In this document: positions 25,280-33,203 of the stretch, piece after piece
Layout of the letters: every line of letters starts with the position of its first letter
Position numbering within the stretch: the first letter of the stretch is position 1
From: Methylomonas koyamae
GTDB lineage: Bacteria; Pseudomonadota; Gammaproteobacteria; Methylococcales; Methylomonadaceae
Assembly (NCBI RefSeq): GCF_006483455.1
Contig: NZ_PPPU01000006.1
Location: forward strand, 218,161-282,160
DNA length: 64,000 nt
Direction of reading: 5' to 3'
Notes under the pieces: generated by a model
The model's input: the letters and a program-made list of their open reading frames with translations, nothing else
Database searches by the model: none
What the model was told of the DNA's origin: nothing
Made by a program: the position numbers and the translations under genes

Positions 25280-26323
25280 ATGACTAGCATTATCGAAATC
25301 AGCGAATCCGTCCAGCACTACTATGGCCAAGTATTGCAATCAAGTAACGATCTGAAAACCAGCGCCTGTTGTAGCATTGATACAATGCCCGGTTATTTGA
25401 AAATCCTGTTGGCCGGCTTACACCCTGAGGTATTGGAACGTTTTTACGGTTGCGGCTCACCTTTACCGCCGGCCCTGGAAGGTAAAACTGTATTGGACTT
25501 GGGATGTGGCACCGGTCGAGACTGTTATCTGCTGTCGAAATTGGTTGGCCCTACCGGGCGGGTAATTGGCGTCGATATGACACCTGAACAACTGGAAGTG
25601 GCTTTACGCCATCGTGAATGGCATGCGGTGCAATTCGGCTTCGCTAATGTCGAATTTTTGCACGGGCATATCGAAAATCTGCACACCGTTGGCATAGCCG
25701 ATAACAGCATCGACGTCGTGGTATCCAATTGTGTGATCAACCTTTCACCGGAAAAGCCTCGTGTATTGGCGGAAATATTTCGAGTATTAAAGCCAGGCGG
25801 TGAACTGTATTTTTCCGATGTGTTCGCCGACCGCCGTATCCCCGTCGAATTACGTCAAGATCCAATCTTGTTGGGCGAGTGCCTTGGCGGTGCGCTATAT
25901 TGGGAAGACTTCCGGCGCATATTGCAGGACTTGGGGTGCCCAGATGTACGCAGGGCTAAAAACAACCCGATCAGCATCGACGACCCAGAAGTATTCGCAA
26001 AAATCGGTATGGTTAAATTCGAGTCTGTCACGGTGCGGGCGTTCAAAATGGCTTTGGAAGATCGTTGCGAAGACTTCGGCCAAGTCGCCGTCTATTTGGG
26101 CACCATTGATCAACATCCACACAGCTTTGATTTAGATGATCACCACCATTTCGAGACCGGCAGGCCATTAAGAGTATGCGGTAACACTGCCGACATGCTC
26201 GCGCTCAGTCGCTACGGCGATCACTTTCAAGTCCTCGGCGATAAGTCGCGTCATTTCGGTTTATTTGATTGCACCACTGGCTACAGCGGCGATAACAATC
26301 AGACAAGTGGCGCATGTTGTTAA
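25280..26323 (+). CDS. arsM: Arsenite S-adenosylmethionine methyltransferase ArsM
   Basis: A 347-residue SAM-dependent methyltransferase. The N-terminal HYYGQVLQSSNDLKTSACC motif with Cys 30-31 is characteristic of ArsM, as is FYGCGSPLP. SAM motif I is VLDLGCGTGRDCYLLS. Further cysteines in VVSNCVINL and LLGECLGG correspond to the As(III)-binding sites of the family. The protein ends in a further Cys pair (SGACC). ArsM makes mono- and dimethylarsenicals, the precursors of arsenosugars when ArsS is present downstream, as here. The gene end overlaps the sigma factor start by 10 bp. Confidence 0.93.
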   Translation: MTSIIEISESVQHYYGQVLQSSNDLKTSACCSIDTMPGYLKILLAGLHPEVLERFYGCGSPLPPALEGKTVLDLGCGTGRDCYLLSKLVGPTGRVIGVDMTPEQLEVALRHREWHAVQFGFANVEFLHGHIENLHTVGIADNSIDVVVSNCVINLSPEKPRVLAEIFRVLKPGGELYFSDVFADRRIPVELRQDPILLGECLGGALYWEDFRRILQDLGCPDVRRAKNNPISIDDPEVFAKIGMVKFESVTVRAFKMALEDRCEDFGQVAVYLGTIDQHPHSFDLDDHHHFETGRPLRVCGNTADMLALSRYGDHFQVLGDKSRHFGLFDCTTGYSGDNNQTSGACC

Positions 26324-26937
26324 GCACCGGGGTGGGTAAATCCGATCAACTGAGCGAAATGGTATTGGCCGAACATCGACCGATACTATTCCGTTACGCC
26401 CTACTGCAATTGCATGAACGCGAGCCGGCAGAGGACGCCGTGCAAGAAACGTTATTGGCCGCCTGGCAATCAGCGTGCTCATTTGACGGTAAAGCTGGCT
26501 TACGTACTTGGCTCATCGGTATCTTGAAACACAAGATTGCCGACCACTGGCGTCGCCATAGCCGCGAGATTGACAATATCGATTTCGGTCGAGCCGAGAA
26601 CGTCGAAGACATAGAAGACGAAGACGATTTTTTCACCCGCAACGGTGCTTGGCAGGTTGGCCCCTCAACTTGGAATGATCCCGAGGCAGCGTTCAAGCAA
26701 CAAGAGTTCTGGGCTATTTACCAGACATGTCAAAACAATCTGCCAGCTAAAATGGCTCAGGTATTCGTGCTGCGCGAACTGGTGGGATTGGAAGCCGAAG
26801 AAGTCTGTCGGGAGACCGGTTTAAGTGAGGCCAATTATTGGGTCACCATGCACAGAGCCCGTTTGCGACTCCGTGAATGCTTGGAAATCCGCTGGTTTCA
26901 CAAAACGAAACCTCAAAAGGAGCATCATCATGCATAG
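26314..26937 (+). CDS. ECF-type sigma-70 family RNA polymerase sigma factor
   Basis: About 207 residues of the extracytoplasmic-function type. Region 2 is visible as LFRYALLQLHEREPAEDAVQETLLAAWQ and LRTWLIGILKHKIADHWRRH; region 4 as LPAKMAQVFVLRELVGLEAEEV and LSEANYWVTMHRARLRLREC. An acidic linker (EDIEDEDDFF) lies between. It overlaps arsM upstream and a small zinc-finger gene downstream, so the three are translationally coupled. It probably controls this cluster, but the inducing signal (arsenic, phosphate or oxidative stress) cannot be read from the sequence. Confidence 0.9.
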   Translation: MLLSTGVGKSDQLSEMVLAEHRPILFRYALLQLHEREPAEDAVQETLLAAWQSACSFDGKAGLRTWLIGILKHKIADHWRRHSREIDNIDFGRAENVEDIEDEDDFFTRNGAWQVGPSTWNDPEAAFKQQEFWAIYQTCQNNLPAKMAQVFVLRELVGLEAEEVCRETGLSEANYWVTMHRARLRLRECLEIRWFHKTKPQKEHHHA

Positions 26938-27133
26938 TTGCCACGACATTAGCTCACTGGTATCGAAGGGACTAGATAAGAAATTGCCTTTCAGTGATCG
27001 ATTAGCGATCAGAGTGCATATAACAATGTGTTCGCATTGTAGAAATTTCGAACGTCAAACGAAGTTTATTCGTAAAACTGCTCAAATCTATATTCAGCGT
27101 ATTGAGCATTTCACTGATAGGAACGGTCGTTAA
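26930..27133 (+). CDS. Small zinc-finger anti-sigma factor
   Basis: A 67-residue protein with the zf-HC2 pattern: His and Cys early (MHSCHDIS) and HITMCSHCRNF, giving the HX3CX2C zinc site. It has no membrane helix, so it would be a soluble anti-sigma factor (ZAS type) that could sense thiol-reactive agents. Trivalent arsenicals bind such cysteines, so arsenic could itself release the sigma factor; that is inference. ATG 26930 follows AAAAGGAG and overlaps the sigma gene by 8 bp. Confidence 0.82.
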   Translation: MHSCHDISSLVSKGLDKKLPFSDRLAIRVHITMCSHCRNFERQTKFIRKTAQIYIQRIEHFTDRNGR

Positions 27134-27177
27134 ACTGATATGAAGAGTTTATCTATTTTTAGCGTTAGCGGGGCATT

Positions 27178-27876
27178 GTGTATCGATGGCTGGAGGTATT
27201 GGCGCTCATTGTATTTCTTAGGCAGAAAGTGAACAAATCGCTGCTTTTGTTTTCATTAACTTTGCTAGTGCATCAACCTGGACTGGCGGAGTCTGTTTTC
27301 CCGATCGGCAATTTCAGCCGCAATGATTTGGACGGTTGGGAACATAAAAGCTTCAAAGGCGAAACACGCTACCGTTTACTGGCTATCGATGGCGTTATAG
27401 CACTGGCGGCCGACAGCCGCGCCGCGGGTTCCGGTTTGTTCAAGGAGCTAACCGTCGATTTAACCCAAACCCCTTATTTGAATTGGTCGTGGCGTGTTAC
27501 TCAGCCCTTGGCCGGCTTAAATGAACAGAGCAAGCTCGGCGACGATTACGCCGCTAGACTCTATGTCGTGGTCAAGGGTGGCCTGGCATTCTGGCAAACC
27601 CGGGCCATCAATTACGTCTGGGCCGGAAATAATCAAAAGAACAGCGTTTGGCCCAACGCCTTCGCCGGCGACCACGCCATGATGCTGGCTTTGCGGGGCC
27701 CGGAAGCGCCAGTTAATATCTGGCAGCACGAAAAACGCAACATTAGGGCCGACTTCAAGCAACTTTTCGGTGACGATATCAGCAATATCAATGCGGTTGC
27801 AATCATGACCGACACGGACAACAGCGGCCGCGAAGCATCGGCTGCGTATGGCGACATTTGGTTTTCCAAGGAATAA
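27178..27876 (+). CDS. DUF3047 periplasmic protein
   Basis: A secreted protein of 215-232 residues. After a signal peptide (LLLFSLTLLVHQPGLAES) come conserved blocks WEHKSFKGETRYRL, LNWSWRV, LGDDYAARLYVVV, INYVWAG and MTDTDNSGREASAAYGDIWFS, typical of DUF3047, a carbohydrate-binding-like beta fold. DUF3047 genes recur in bacterial arsenosugar clusters but have no known function. A GTG at 27178 opens the frame; an in-frame GTG at 27229 would place the signal peptide directly at the N-terminus and may be the true start. The gene ends 1 bp before arsS. Confidence 0.78.
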   Translation: MYRWLEVLALIVFLRQKVNKSLLLFSLTLLVHQPGLAESVFPIGNFSRNDLDGWEHKSFKGETRYRLLAIDGVIALAADSRAAGSGLFKELTVDLTQTPYLNWSWRVTQPLAGLNEQSKLGDDYAARLYVVVKGGLAFWQTRAINYVWAGNNQKNSVWPNAFAGDHAMMLALRGPEAPVNIWQHEKRNIRADFKQLFGDDISNINAVAIMTDTDNSGREASAAYGDIWFSKE

Positions 27877-27877
27877 C

Positions 27878-28852
27878 ATGCGAGACAGCAAACCTTTCCT
27901 GCTGAACAGCGACTTTCCCGCTATCACTCGGCTACCTCTACAGACTCTGCAAGTCAACTTGGGTTATCTGTGTAATCTGAGTTGCGTGCATTGTCATGTC
28001 AATGCTGGCCCAAAGCGCACGGAGCTGATGAGTCGTGACGTCATCGAACAAGTCTTGGCGCTGGCACGTGAAAATAACATTCGGACACTGGATCTCACTG
28101 GCGGCGCACCGGAAATGCATCCGGAATTTCGTCATTTGGTTTGCTCGGCACGCGGGCACGGTATCGAAGTAATCGATCGCTGCAACCTGACTATCTTGGA
28201 AGCTCAAGGCTATTGGGACTTGGCCGATTTTTTAGCAGGGCAACAGGTGCAAATTGTGGCTTCTCTGCCGTGTTATTTGGAAGATAATGTCGATAAACAG
28301 CGCGGTAAAGGCGTGTTCCGCGATAGTTTGGCGGCGTTAAAACGCCTGAACGGACTGGGATACGGTCAAGTGGACAGCGGGCTCGAGTTGCACCTGGTAT
28401 TCAATCCGCAAGACGCAGTATTGCCACCCGATCAGCGCGCGTTGGAGCAAGCTTACAAGCAACATTTGCAAGACGACTATGGCATCGTCTTTAACCGTCT
28501 ATATGCCATCGCTAACATGCCGATTCAACGTTTCGGTAGCGTGCTTTTAAGCCAGGGGCGCTTCGAAGCCTATATGGCCTTGCTGAAGGACAGTTTTCGG
28601 CCTGACAATTTGGATAACCTAATGTGTCGTTCAACCTTGAGCGTCGACTGGCAAGGTTATGTGTACGACTGCGATTTCAATCAAATGCTGGGTCTACCGT
28701 TGGGTGCCGTTGGTAAGCCCCAAATCCATATCCGCGACTTGCAAGGCATCGATCTTAGTCAAGGCAGTATCACTACCGCCGCTCATTGTTACGGCTGCAC
28801 CGCTGGCCAAGGCAGTAGTTGCGGGGGGGCCTTGGTCAGCAATTCAACATGA
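27878..28852 (+). CDS. arsS: Arsenosugar biosynthesis radical SAM protein ArsS
   Basis: A 324-residue radical SAM enzyme. The [4Fe-4S] motif is CX3CX2C in LCNLSCVHCHV (Cys 32, 36, 39), followed by the SAM-binding GG region LDLTGGAPEMHPEF. Further conserved parts are VIDRCNLTIL, ASLPCYLEDNVDKQRG and a C-terminal cysteine-rich end (HCYGCTAGQGSSCGG). ArsS acts after ArsM, joining dimethylarsenic to the 5'-deoxyadenosyl group in the route to arsenosugars. ATG 27878 follows AAGGAAT. The stop overlaps the next gene (ATGA). Confidence 0.94.
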   Translation: MRDSKPFLLNSDFPAITRLPLQTLQVNLGYLCNLSCVHCHVNAGPKRTELMSRDVIEQVLALARENNIRTLDLTGGAPEMHPEFRHLVCSARGHGIEVIDRCNLTILEAQGYWDLADFLAGQQVQIVASLPCYLEDNVDKQRGKGVFRDSLAALKRLNGLGYGQVDSGLELHLVFNPQDAVLPPDQRALEQAYKQHLQDDYGIVFNRLYAIANMPIQRFGSVLLSQGRFEAYMALLKDSFRPDNLDNLMCRSTLSVDWQGYVYDCDFNQMLGLPLGAVGKPQIHIRDLQGIDLSQGSITTAAHCYGCTAGQGSSCGGALVSNST

Positions 28853-30999
28853 AACGGGGTAAGCTGGTTTTAGGCGCGACTCTGGCACTCGGTATTGTCC
28901 TGTTTTTTGGCCTGAGCTTGCAGCAGCATTTGACACTGGACAGCTTGAAAAGCCATCAAGCGGCCATCGAACAGTACCGGCAAAATCAACCGCTGCTGGC
29001 TTACGCATTGTACGGCCTACTCTATATTACGATAACCGGACTTTCGCTGCCGGGGGCGGCGGTATTGACACTCGCAGGCGGAGCAATTTTCGGACTATTC
29101 TGGAGCATCTTGCTAGTGTCGTTCGCCTCCAGTATCGGCGCGACTCTGGCGTTCTTGGCTGCCCGGTATTTGCTACGTGATTGGGTCAGGGCTCGTTTCG
29201 GCCAGCGCTTACAGGCAATCGAAACCGGTCTGCAGCGGGACGGAGCGTATTATTTGTTTACCTTACGTCTCGTGCCGGTTTTCCCTTTTTTTCTGATCAA
29301 TCTAGCGATGGGTCTGACGCCCATGAAAACTTGGACCTTTTACTGGATCAGCCAACTCGGCATGCTGGCCGGCACCCTGGTGTACGTCAACGCCGGCACA
29401 CAGCTAGGCAATATCGATACGCTGTCCGGGATTTTGTCTCCAGGTCTGTTAGCCTCGTTTGCGTTACTCGGCCTGTTTCCACTGCTGACAAAAAAGCTGG
29501 TCGACTTCCTGCAAAGCCGCAAGGTCTATGCAGGCTGGCGCAAACCCAAACGTTTCGACAACAATCTAATCGTGATAGGCGCGGGCGCGGGTGGCTTGGT
29601 TAGCGCTTATATTGCCGCCGCCGTCAAAGCCAAAGTCACACTCATCGAACAACAGAAAATGGGCGGCGATTGCCTGAATACGGGCTGCGTGCCGTCCAAA
29701 GCCTTGATTCGCTCGGCTAAGTTTCTATCCCACGTCCATCGCGCAGCGGAATTCGGCATCGCCAGGGCTTCTGCCGATTTCACGTTCGCCGAAGTGATGG
29801 AGCGGGTACAGCAGGTGATCAAATCCGTCGAACCGCACGATTCGATCGAACGCTACACTGAGCTGGGCGTCGATGTTGTTCGGGGTCGCGCCAAAATCGT
29901 TTCACCCTGGGAAGTCGAGGTGAGCACTTCCGACGGCGCCAAAACCCTTACCAGCCGTTCGATTGTCATTGCTGCCGGCGCCCAGCCATTTTTACCGCCC
30001 ATTCCGGGAATTGAGCGAATCGACTGCCTGACCTCGGATACGATTTGGCAATTGCGCGAACAACCCAAACGCTTGTTGGTGCTCGGTGGCGGCCCGATCG
30101 GCTGCGAATTATCGCAAACCTTCGCCCGCCTGGGTTGCAAAGTGACGCAAGTTGATATGGCTCCCCGCATTCTGGCCCGCGAAGACGCTGACGTTTCGGA
30201 GTTAGTGACAAAGCGATTTCAAGGCGACGGTGTGGACGTGCGGATCAGTCACACGGCAAAGCAATTCTTATTGGAAGACGGCGAACAGAGCTTACTAGCC
30301 GAACACGCCGGCCAAACCGTCAAAATTGCGTTCGACCAGGTATTGGTTGCCGTCGGCCGCGCCGCCAATGTTTCCGGTTATGGCGTCGAGGAATTGGGGA
30401 TCGCGTTGACACCGCACAATACGGTAGCCGCTAACCCGTTTCAGCAAACCAATTATCCGAATATTTACGCGGTCGGTGACGTTGCCGGTCCCTATCAGTT
30501 CACCCATACCGCGGCGCATCAAGCCTGGTATGCCGCGGTCAACGCCTTGTTCGGTCATTTTAAAATGTTTCGTACCGATTACTCGGTAATCCCCTGGGCG
30601 ACTTTCACCGACCCGGAGGTTGCTCGCGTTGGTCTGAATGAACAGGAAGCGCAAATTCAGAATATCGCGTATGAAGTTTCTACCTACGGCATCGACGATC
30701 TGGATAGGGCCATCGCCGACAACGAGGCACACGGTTTCGTCAAGGTGCTGACCGTGCCGGGCAAGGACAAAATCCTCGGCGTGACCATCGTCGGCGAACA
30801 TGCCGGCGATTTGCTGGCGGAATTCGTCTTGGCGATGAAACACGGTATCGGCCTGAATAAAATCCTCGGCACAATCCACATTTATCCGACCATGGCGGAA
30901 GCCAATAAATATGCGGCGGGCGTCTGGAAGCGAAATCACGCACCCCAGCGTCTGCTGGATTGGCTGGGTCACTACCATGTGTGGCGGCGGAACGCTTAA
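28849..30999 (+). CDS. Fusion of TVP38/TMEM64 membrane domain and mercuric-reductase-like flavoprotein
   Basis: A 716-residue two-part protein. Residues 1 to about 235 form a TVP38/TMEM64 (DedA-related) membrane domain: TGLSLPGAAVLTLAGGAIFG, SIGATLAFLAARYL and LRLVPVFPFFLINLAMG. From about 240 comes a pyridine nucleotide-disulfide oxidoreductase: FAD site IVIGAGAGGLVSAY, redox disulfide GGDCLNTGCVPSK (Cys 275, 280), NAD(P) site LVLGGGPIGCELSQ, FAD site NIYAVGDVAGPYQFTH, and a dimerisation domain ending IHIYPTMAEANKYAAG. It lacks the terminal vicinal Cys pair of true MerA. It overlaps arsS by 4 bp. The fused form places electron transfer at the membrane. Reduction of an arsenical or lipid intermediate is possible but unproven. 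Confidence 0.88.
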   Translation: MKRGKLVLGATLALGIVLFFGLSLQQHLTLDSLKSHQAAIEQYRQNQPLLAYALYGLLYITITGLSLPGAAVLTLAGGAIFGLFWSILLVSFASSIGATLAFLAARYLLRDWVRARFGQRLQAIETGLQRDGAYYLFTLRLVPVFPFFLINLAMGLTPMKTWTFYWISQLGMLAGTLVYVNAGTQLGNIDTLSGILSPGLLASFALLGLFPLLTKKLVDFLQSRKVYAGWRKPKRFDNNLIVIGAGAGGLVSAYIAAAVKAKVTLIEQQKMGGDCLNTGCVPSKALIRSAKFLSHVHRAAEFGIARASADFTFAEVMERVQQVIKSVEPHDSIERYTELGVDVVRGRAKIVSPWEVEVSTSDGAKTLTSRSIVIAAGAQPFLPPIPGIERIDCLTSDTIWQLREQPKRLLVLGGGPIGCELSQTFARLGCKVTQVDMAPRILAREDADVSELVTKRFQGDGVDVRISHTAKQFLLEDGEQSLLAEHAGQTVKIAFDQVLVAVGRAANVSGYGVEELGIALTPHNTVAANPFQQTNYPNIYAVGDVAGPYQFTHTAAHQAWYAAVNALFGHFKMFRTDYSVIPWATFTDPEVARVGLNEQEAQIQNIAYEVSTYGIDDLDRAIADNEAHGFVKVLTVPGKDKILGVTIVGEHAGDLLAEFVLAMKHGIGLNKILGTIHIYPTMAEANKYAAGVWKRNHAPQRLLDWLGHYHVWRRNA

Positions 31000-31016
31000 G
31001 GTATAAGTTTCAAGAC

Positions 31017-31700
31017 ATGGCATACCCTATTAGTATTGTCATCCCGGTGCTCAACGAGGCCGGACATCTCGCCAGCAAACTACAAGCCTTGCAGAGACTT
31101 CGTGATCGTTGCCAACTACTGCTGGTCGATGGCGGCAGTCATGATAATAGCTTGGAAATTGCTAAGCCTCTGGTCGATAAGGTCATACTCAGTTCTCGCG
31201 GTCGGGCTATACAAATGAATGCAGGCGCTTTACAAGCTGATGCGGAGATTCTGCTGTTTTTACATGCCGATACTCGATTGCCGGAGAATGGGATTGATTT
31301 GATTAGCCAAGCCATAGCTGAAGGTTTCCACTGGGGGCGTTTCGATGTGGCATTCGACAACCCTAAACCCGTCTTCACACTAATCGCCTTCATGATGAAT
31401 CAACGCTCACGGCTGACCAGCATCGCCACCGGTGACCAAGCTTTGTTCATGACCCGAGCAGCATTTGCAGCGGTAGGTGGATTTCCAGGGATTGCCTTGA
31501 TGGAGGATATTGCTATTAGCAGCAAGCTAAAAATACTCGGTAAACCCTGTTGTTTAAAAGCCAAAGTGCTGACTTCTGCGCGACGCTGGCGACAAAACGG
31601 CATCTTCAATACCATCCTACTGATGTGGCGGCTACGCTTAGCGTATTTTTTCGGTGCCGATCCCGATGATCTGGCCATGCGTTATTACGGGAGAAGATGA
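31017..31700 (+). CDS. Arsenosugar-cluster family 2 glycosyltransferase (TIGR04283 type)
   Basis: A 227-residue glycosyltransferase of the GT-A, family 2 type. It begins ISIVIPVLNEAGHLASKL and has LLVDGGSHDNS, AIQMNAGALQADAEILLFLHADT (the DxD-like metal site) and TGDQALFMTRAAFAAVGGFP. This short family is typical of arsenosugar clusters with ArsM and ArsS. It would transfer a sugar or glycerol-bearing head group to the deoxyadenosyl-arsenical or a derived pentose, but the donor and acceptor are not known. ATG 31017 is 17 bp after the fusion gene. The stop overlaps the next gene. Confidence 0.88.
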   Translation: MAYPISIVIPVLNEAGHLASKLQALQRLRDRCQLLLVDGGSHDNSLEIAKPLVDKVILSSRGRAIQMNAGALQADAEILLFLHADTRLPENGIDLISQAIAEGFHWGRFDVAFDNPKPVFTLIAFMMNQRSRLTSIATGDQALFMTRAAFAAVGGFPGIALMEDIAISSKLKILGKPCCLKAKVLTSARRWRQNGIFNTILLMWRLRLAYFFGADPDDLAMRYYGRR

Positions 31701-32491
31701 TGGAAGCCATGTTGCGCTTTTGCATGTTTATCGGCATTTTGTTGTTGATGGCAATTTGGGAAGTACTAAGTCCGACTCGGCATTTAAGCGTCCGGCGTCG
31801 TCAACGCTGGATGATCAATCTCGGTTTGGCGGCATTGAATGTCGGACTGATGCGAATCAGCATCGGCGCGGCGGCCTGGTTGGCGGCGACCTGGGCTTTG
31901 GAACAACATCTTGGCCTGTTCAACAACCTAACCTTACCCGGTTGGCTAAACATCTCGCTAAGTTTGCTTTTACTGGATTTGGCGATTTACGCGCAACATG
32001 TTGCAGCCCATCGCTGGGAATGGTTTTGGCGTTTGCATCAAGTTCATCACAGCGACCTTGATTTCGACACGACCACCGCCGTGCGCTTTCATCCGATAGA
32101 GATCATATTGTCTATGGCTTACAAAGTATTGCTGGTGATTGCACTTGGTGTCGAGCCGCAAGCCGTCATCGCGTTCGAAATAATCCTGAATGGTTGCGCG
32201 TTATTCAACCACGGCAATGTCAGTTTGTCGGCCCCGATCGAATGGTGGATACGCTGGCTGCTTGTTACACCGAACATGCATCGGATACACCATTCTGCAA
32301 AGCCACAAGAAACCGATACCAATTACGGATTTTCGCTGTCCTGCTGGGACCGTTGCTTCAAAACCTACCGTGCTGAATCGCAACAGCCGCAAAACACTAT
32401 GCCAATTGGGCTACGGGGATTTCAAAATCCAGACGAATTAGGTTTACTGGCGTTGCTGGTGATGCCCTTTTGGCCCTTACGTCGGCGCTAG
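31697..32491 (+). CDS. Sterol desaturase / fatty acid hydroxylase family membrane protein
   Basis: A 264-residue membrane di-iron hydroxylase. It has the histidine boxes HVAAHRWEWFWRLHQVHHSD (HX3H and HX2HH) and MHRIHHS (HX2HH), with NHGNV between. Several membrane helices surround them (MFIGILLLMAIWEVL, ISLSLLLLDLAIYA). Family members hydroxylate or desaturate sterols, fatty acids and alkylglycerols. In this cluster it might modify a lipid-linked arsenosugar or its glycerol moiety; that is inference. It starts within the stop of the preceding glycosyltransferase and ends 7 bp before the next one. Confidence 0.87.
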   Translation: MMEAMLRFCMFIGILLLMAIWEVLSPTRHLSVRRRQRWMINLGLAALNVGLMRISIGAAAWLAATWALEQHLGLFNNLTLPGWLNISLSLLLLDLAIYAQHVAAHRWEWFWRLHQVHHSDLDFDTTTAVRFHPIEIILSMAYKVLLVIALGVEPQAVIAFEIILNGCALFNHGNVSLSAPIEWWIRWLLVTPNMHRIHHSAKPQETDTNYGFSLSCWDRCFKTYRAESQQPQNTMPIGLRGFQNPDELGLLALLVMPFWPLRRR

Positions 32492-32498
32492 CGTACCC

Positions 32499-33161
32499 GT
32501 GCTTTTCCCAGACAGCGTACTGCTTATTTTTTGCAAGGCACCGATTCCGGGTCAGGTTAAAACCCGGCTACAACCAGCATTAAATGCCGAACAGGCTACC
32601 AATGCACATCGGCAGCTGGCTAAAATGACATTGGATAGAGCTGTTCAACAACCGTTGTGTCCGGTTGAGCTCTACTGTGCTCCCGATGCTAACCATGCTT
32701 TCTTTCAGGACTGCGCGCGCATTTACCCAATCACACTGCACGAACAATACGGAATCGATTTAGGGATTCGTATGCACCTCGCACTTGATTCGGCTTTCAG
32801 CCGATATCGATATGCTTTACTGATGGGCTGCGATTGTCCGAGTCTTACATTTAACGATATCCATCAAGCTTTTATGAAGTTGCGCGAAGGTCACGATGTT
32901 GTAGTCGCTCCGGCGGAAGATGGTGGTTATGTGATGATCGGTCTAAATTCGGTTCAGCCAACCTTATTCAGTGAGATGGTATGGAGCAATCCTCAGGTTA
33001 TGGCGAACACCCGGCGCAGAGCCAAGGAGAGCGGCCTGAGTATGTATGAGTTGGCTATGCAATGGGACGTCGATACTTACCAAGATTGGCAGCGTTATCT
33101 TGAAGTTGTTCAACTGAAGCAGCAATCCAAAAAAACGGGCCCTAGCAGTTTTAACCGCTAG
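32499..33161 (+). CDS. Arsenosugar-cluster glycosyltransferase (DUF2064, TIGR04282 type)
   Basis: A 220-residue protein of the DUF2064 nucleotidyl-/glycosyltransferase-like family: LLIFCKAPIPGQVKTRL at the N-terminus (activated-sugar transferase loop), LMGCDCPSLTFNDI (metal site) and VVVAPAEDGGYVMIGL. It usually pairs with the TIGR04283 enzyme in arsenosugar clusters, as here with one hydroxylase gene between. The start is GTG at 32499. The last codons run into the left arm of the terminator hairpin, so the cluster ends here. Confidence 0.86.
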   Translation: MLFPDSVLLIFCKAPIPGQVKTRLQPALNAEQATNAHRQLAKMTLDRAVQQPLCPVELYCAPDANHAFFQDCARIYPITLHEQYGIDLGIRMHLALDSAFSRYRYALLMGCDCPSLTFNDIHQAFMKLREGHDVVVAPAEDGGYVMIGLNSVQPTLFSEMVWSNPQVMANTRRRAKESGLSMYELAMQWDVDTYQDWQRYLEVVQLKQQSKKTGPSSFNR

Positions 33162-33167
33162 GGCCCG
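33136..33167. terminator. Strong terminator closing the arsenic cluster
   Basis: CGGGCCCTAGC (33136-33146) and GCTAGGGCCCG (33157-33167) form a perfect 11-bp stem with a 10-nt loop. A T-rich CTTTC follows on the plus side and a run of A precedes it. It can therefore also serve the convergent haloperoxidase-like gene on the minus strand, where the A-run reads as T. Confidence 0.85.
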
Positions 33168-33203
33168 CTTTCATGAGAAACGATCTCTGATCAGCTAACC
33201 ATA

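Noticed and set aside
28849..30999. True mercuric reductase of a mer operon
   Set aside because: It lacks the C-terminal vicinal Cys pair and the N-terminal heavy-metal domain, is fused to a TVP38 domain, and no merR, merT or merP is nearby.
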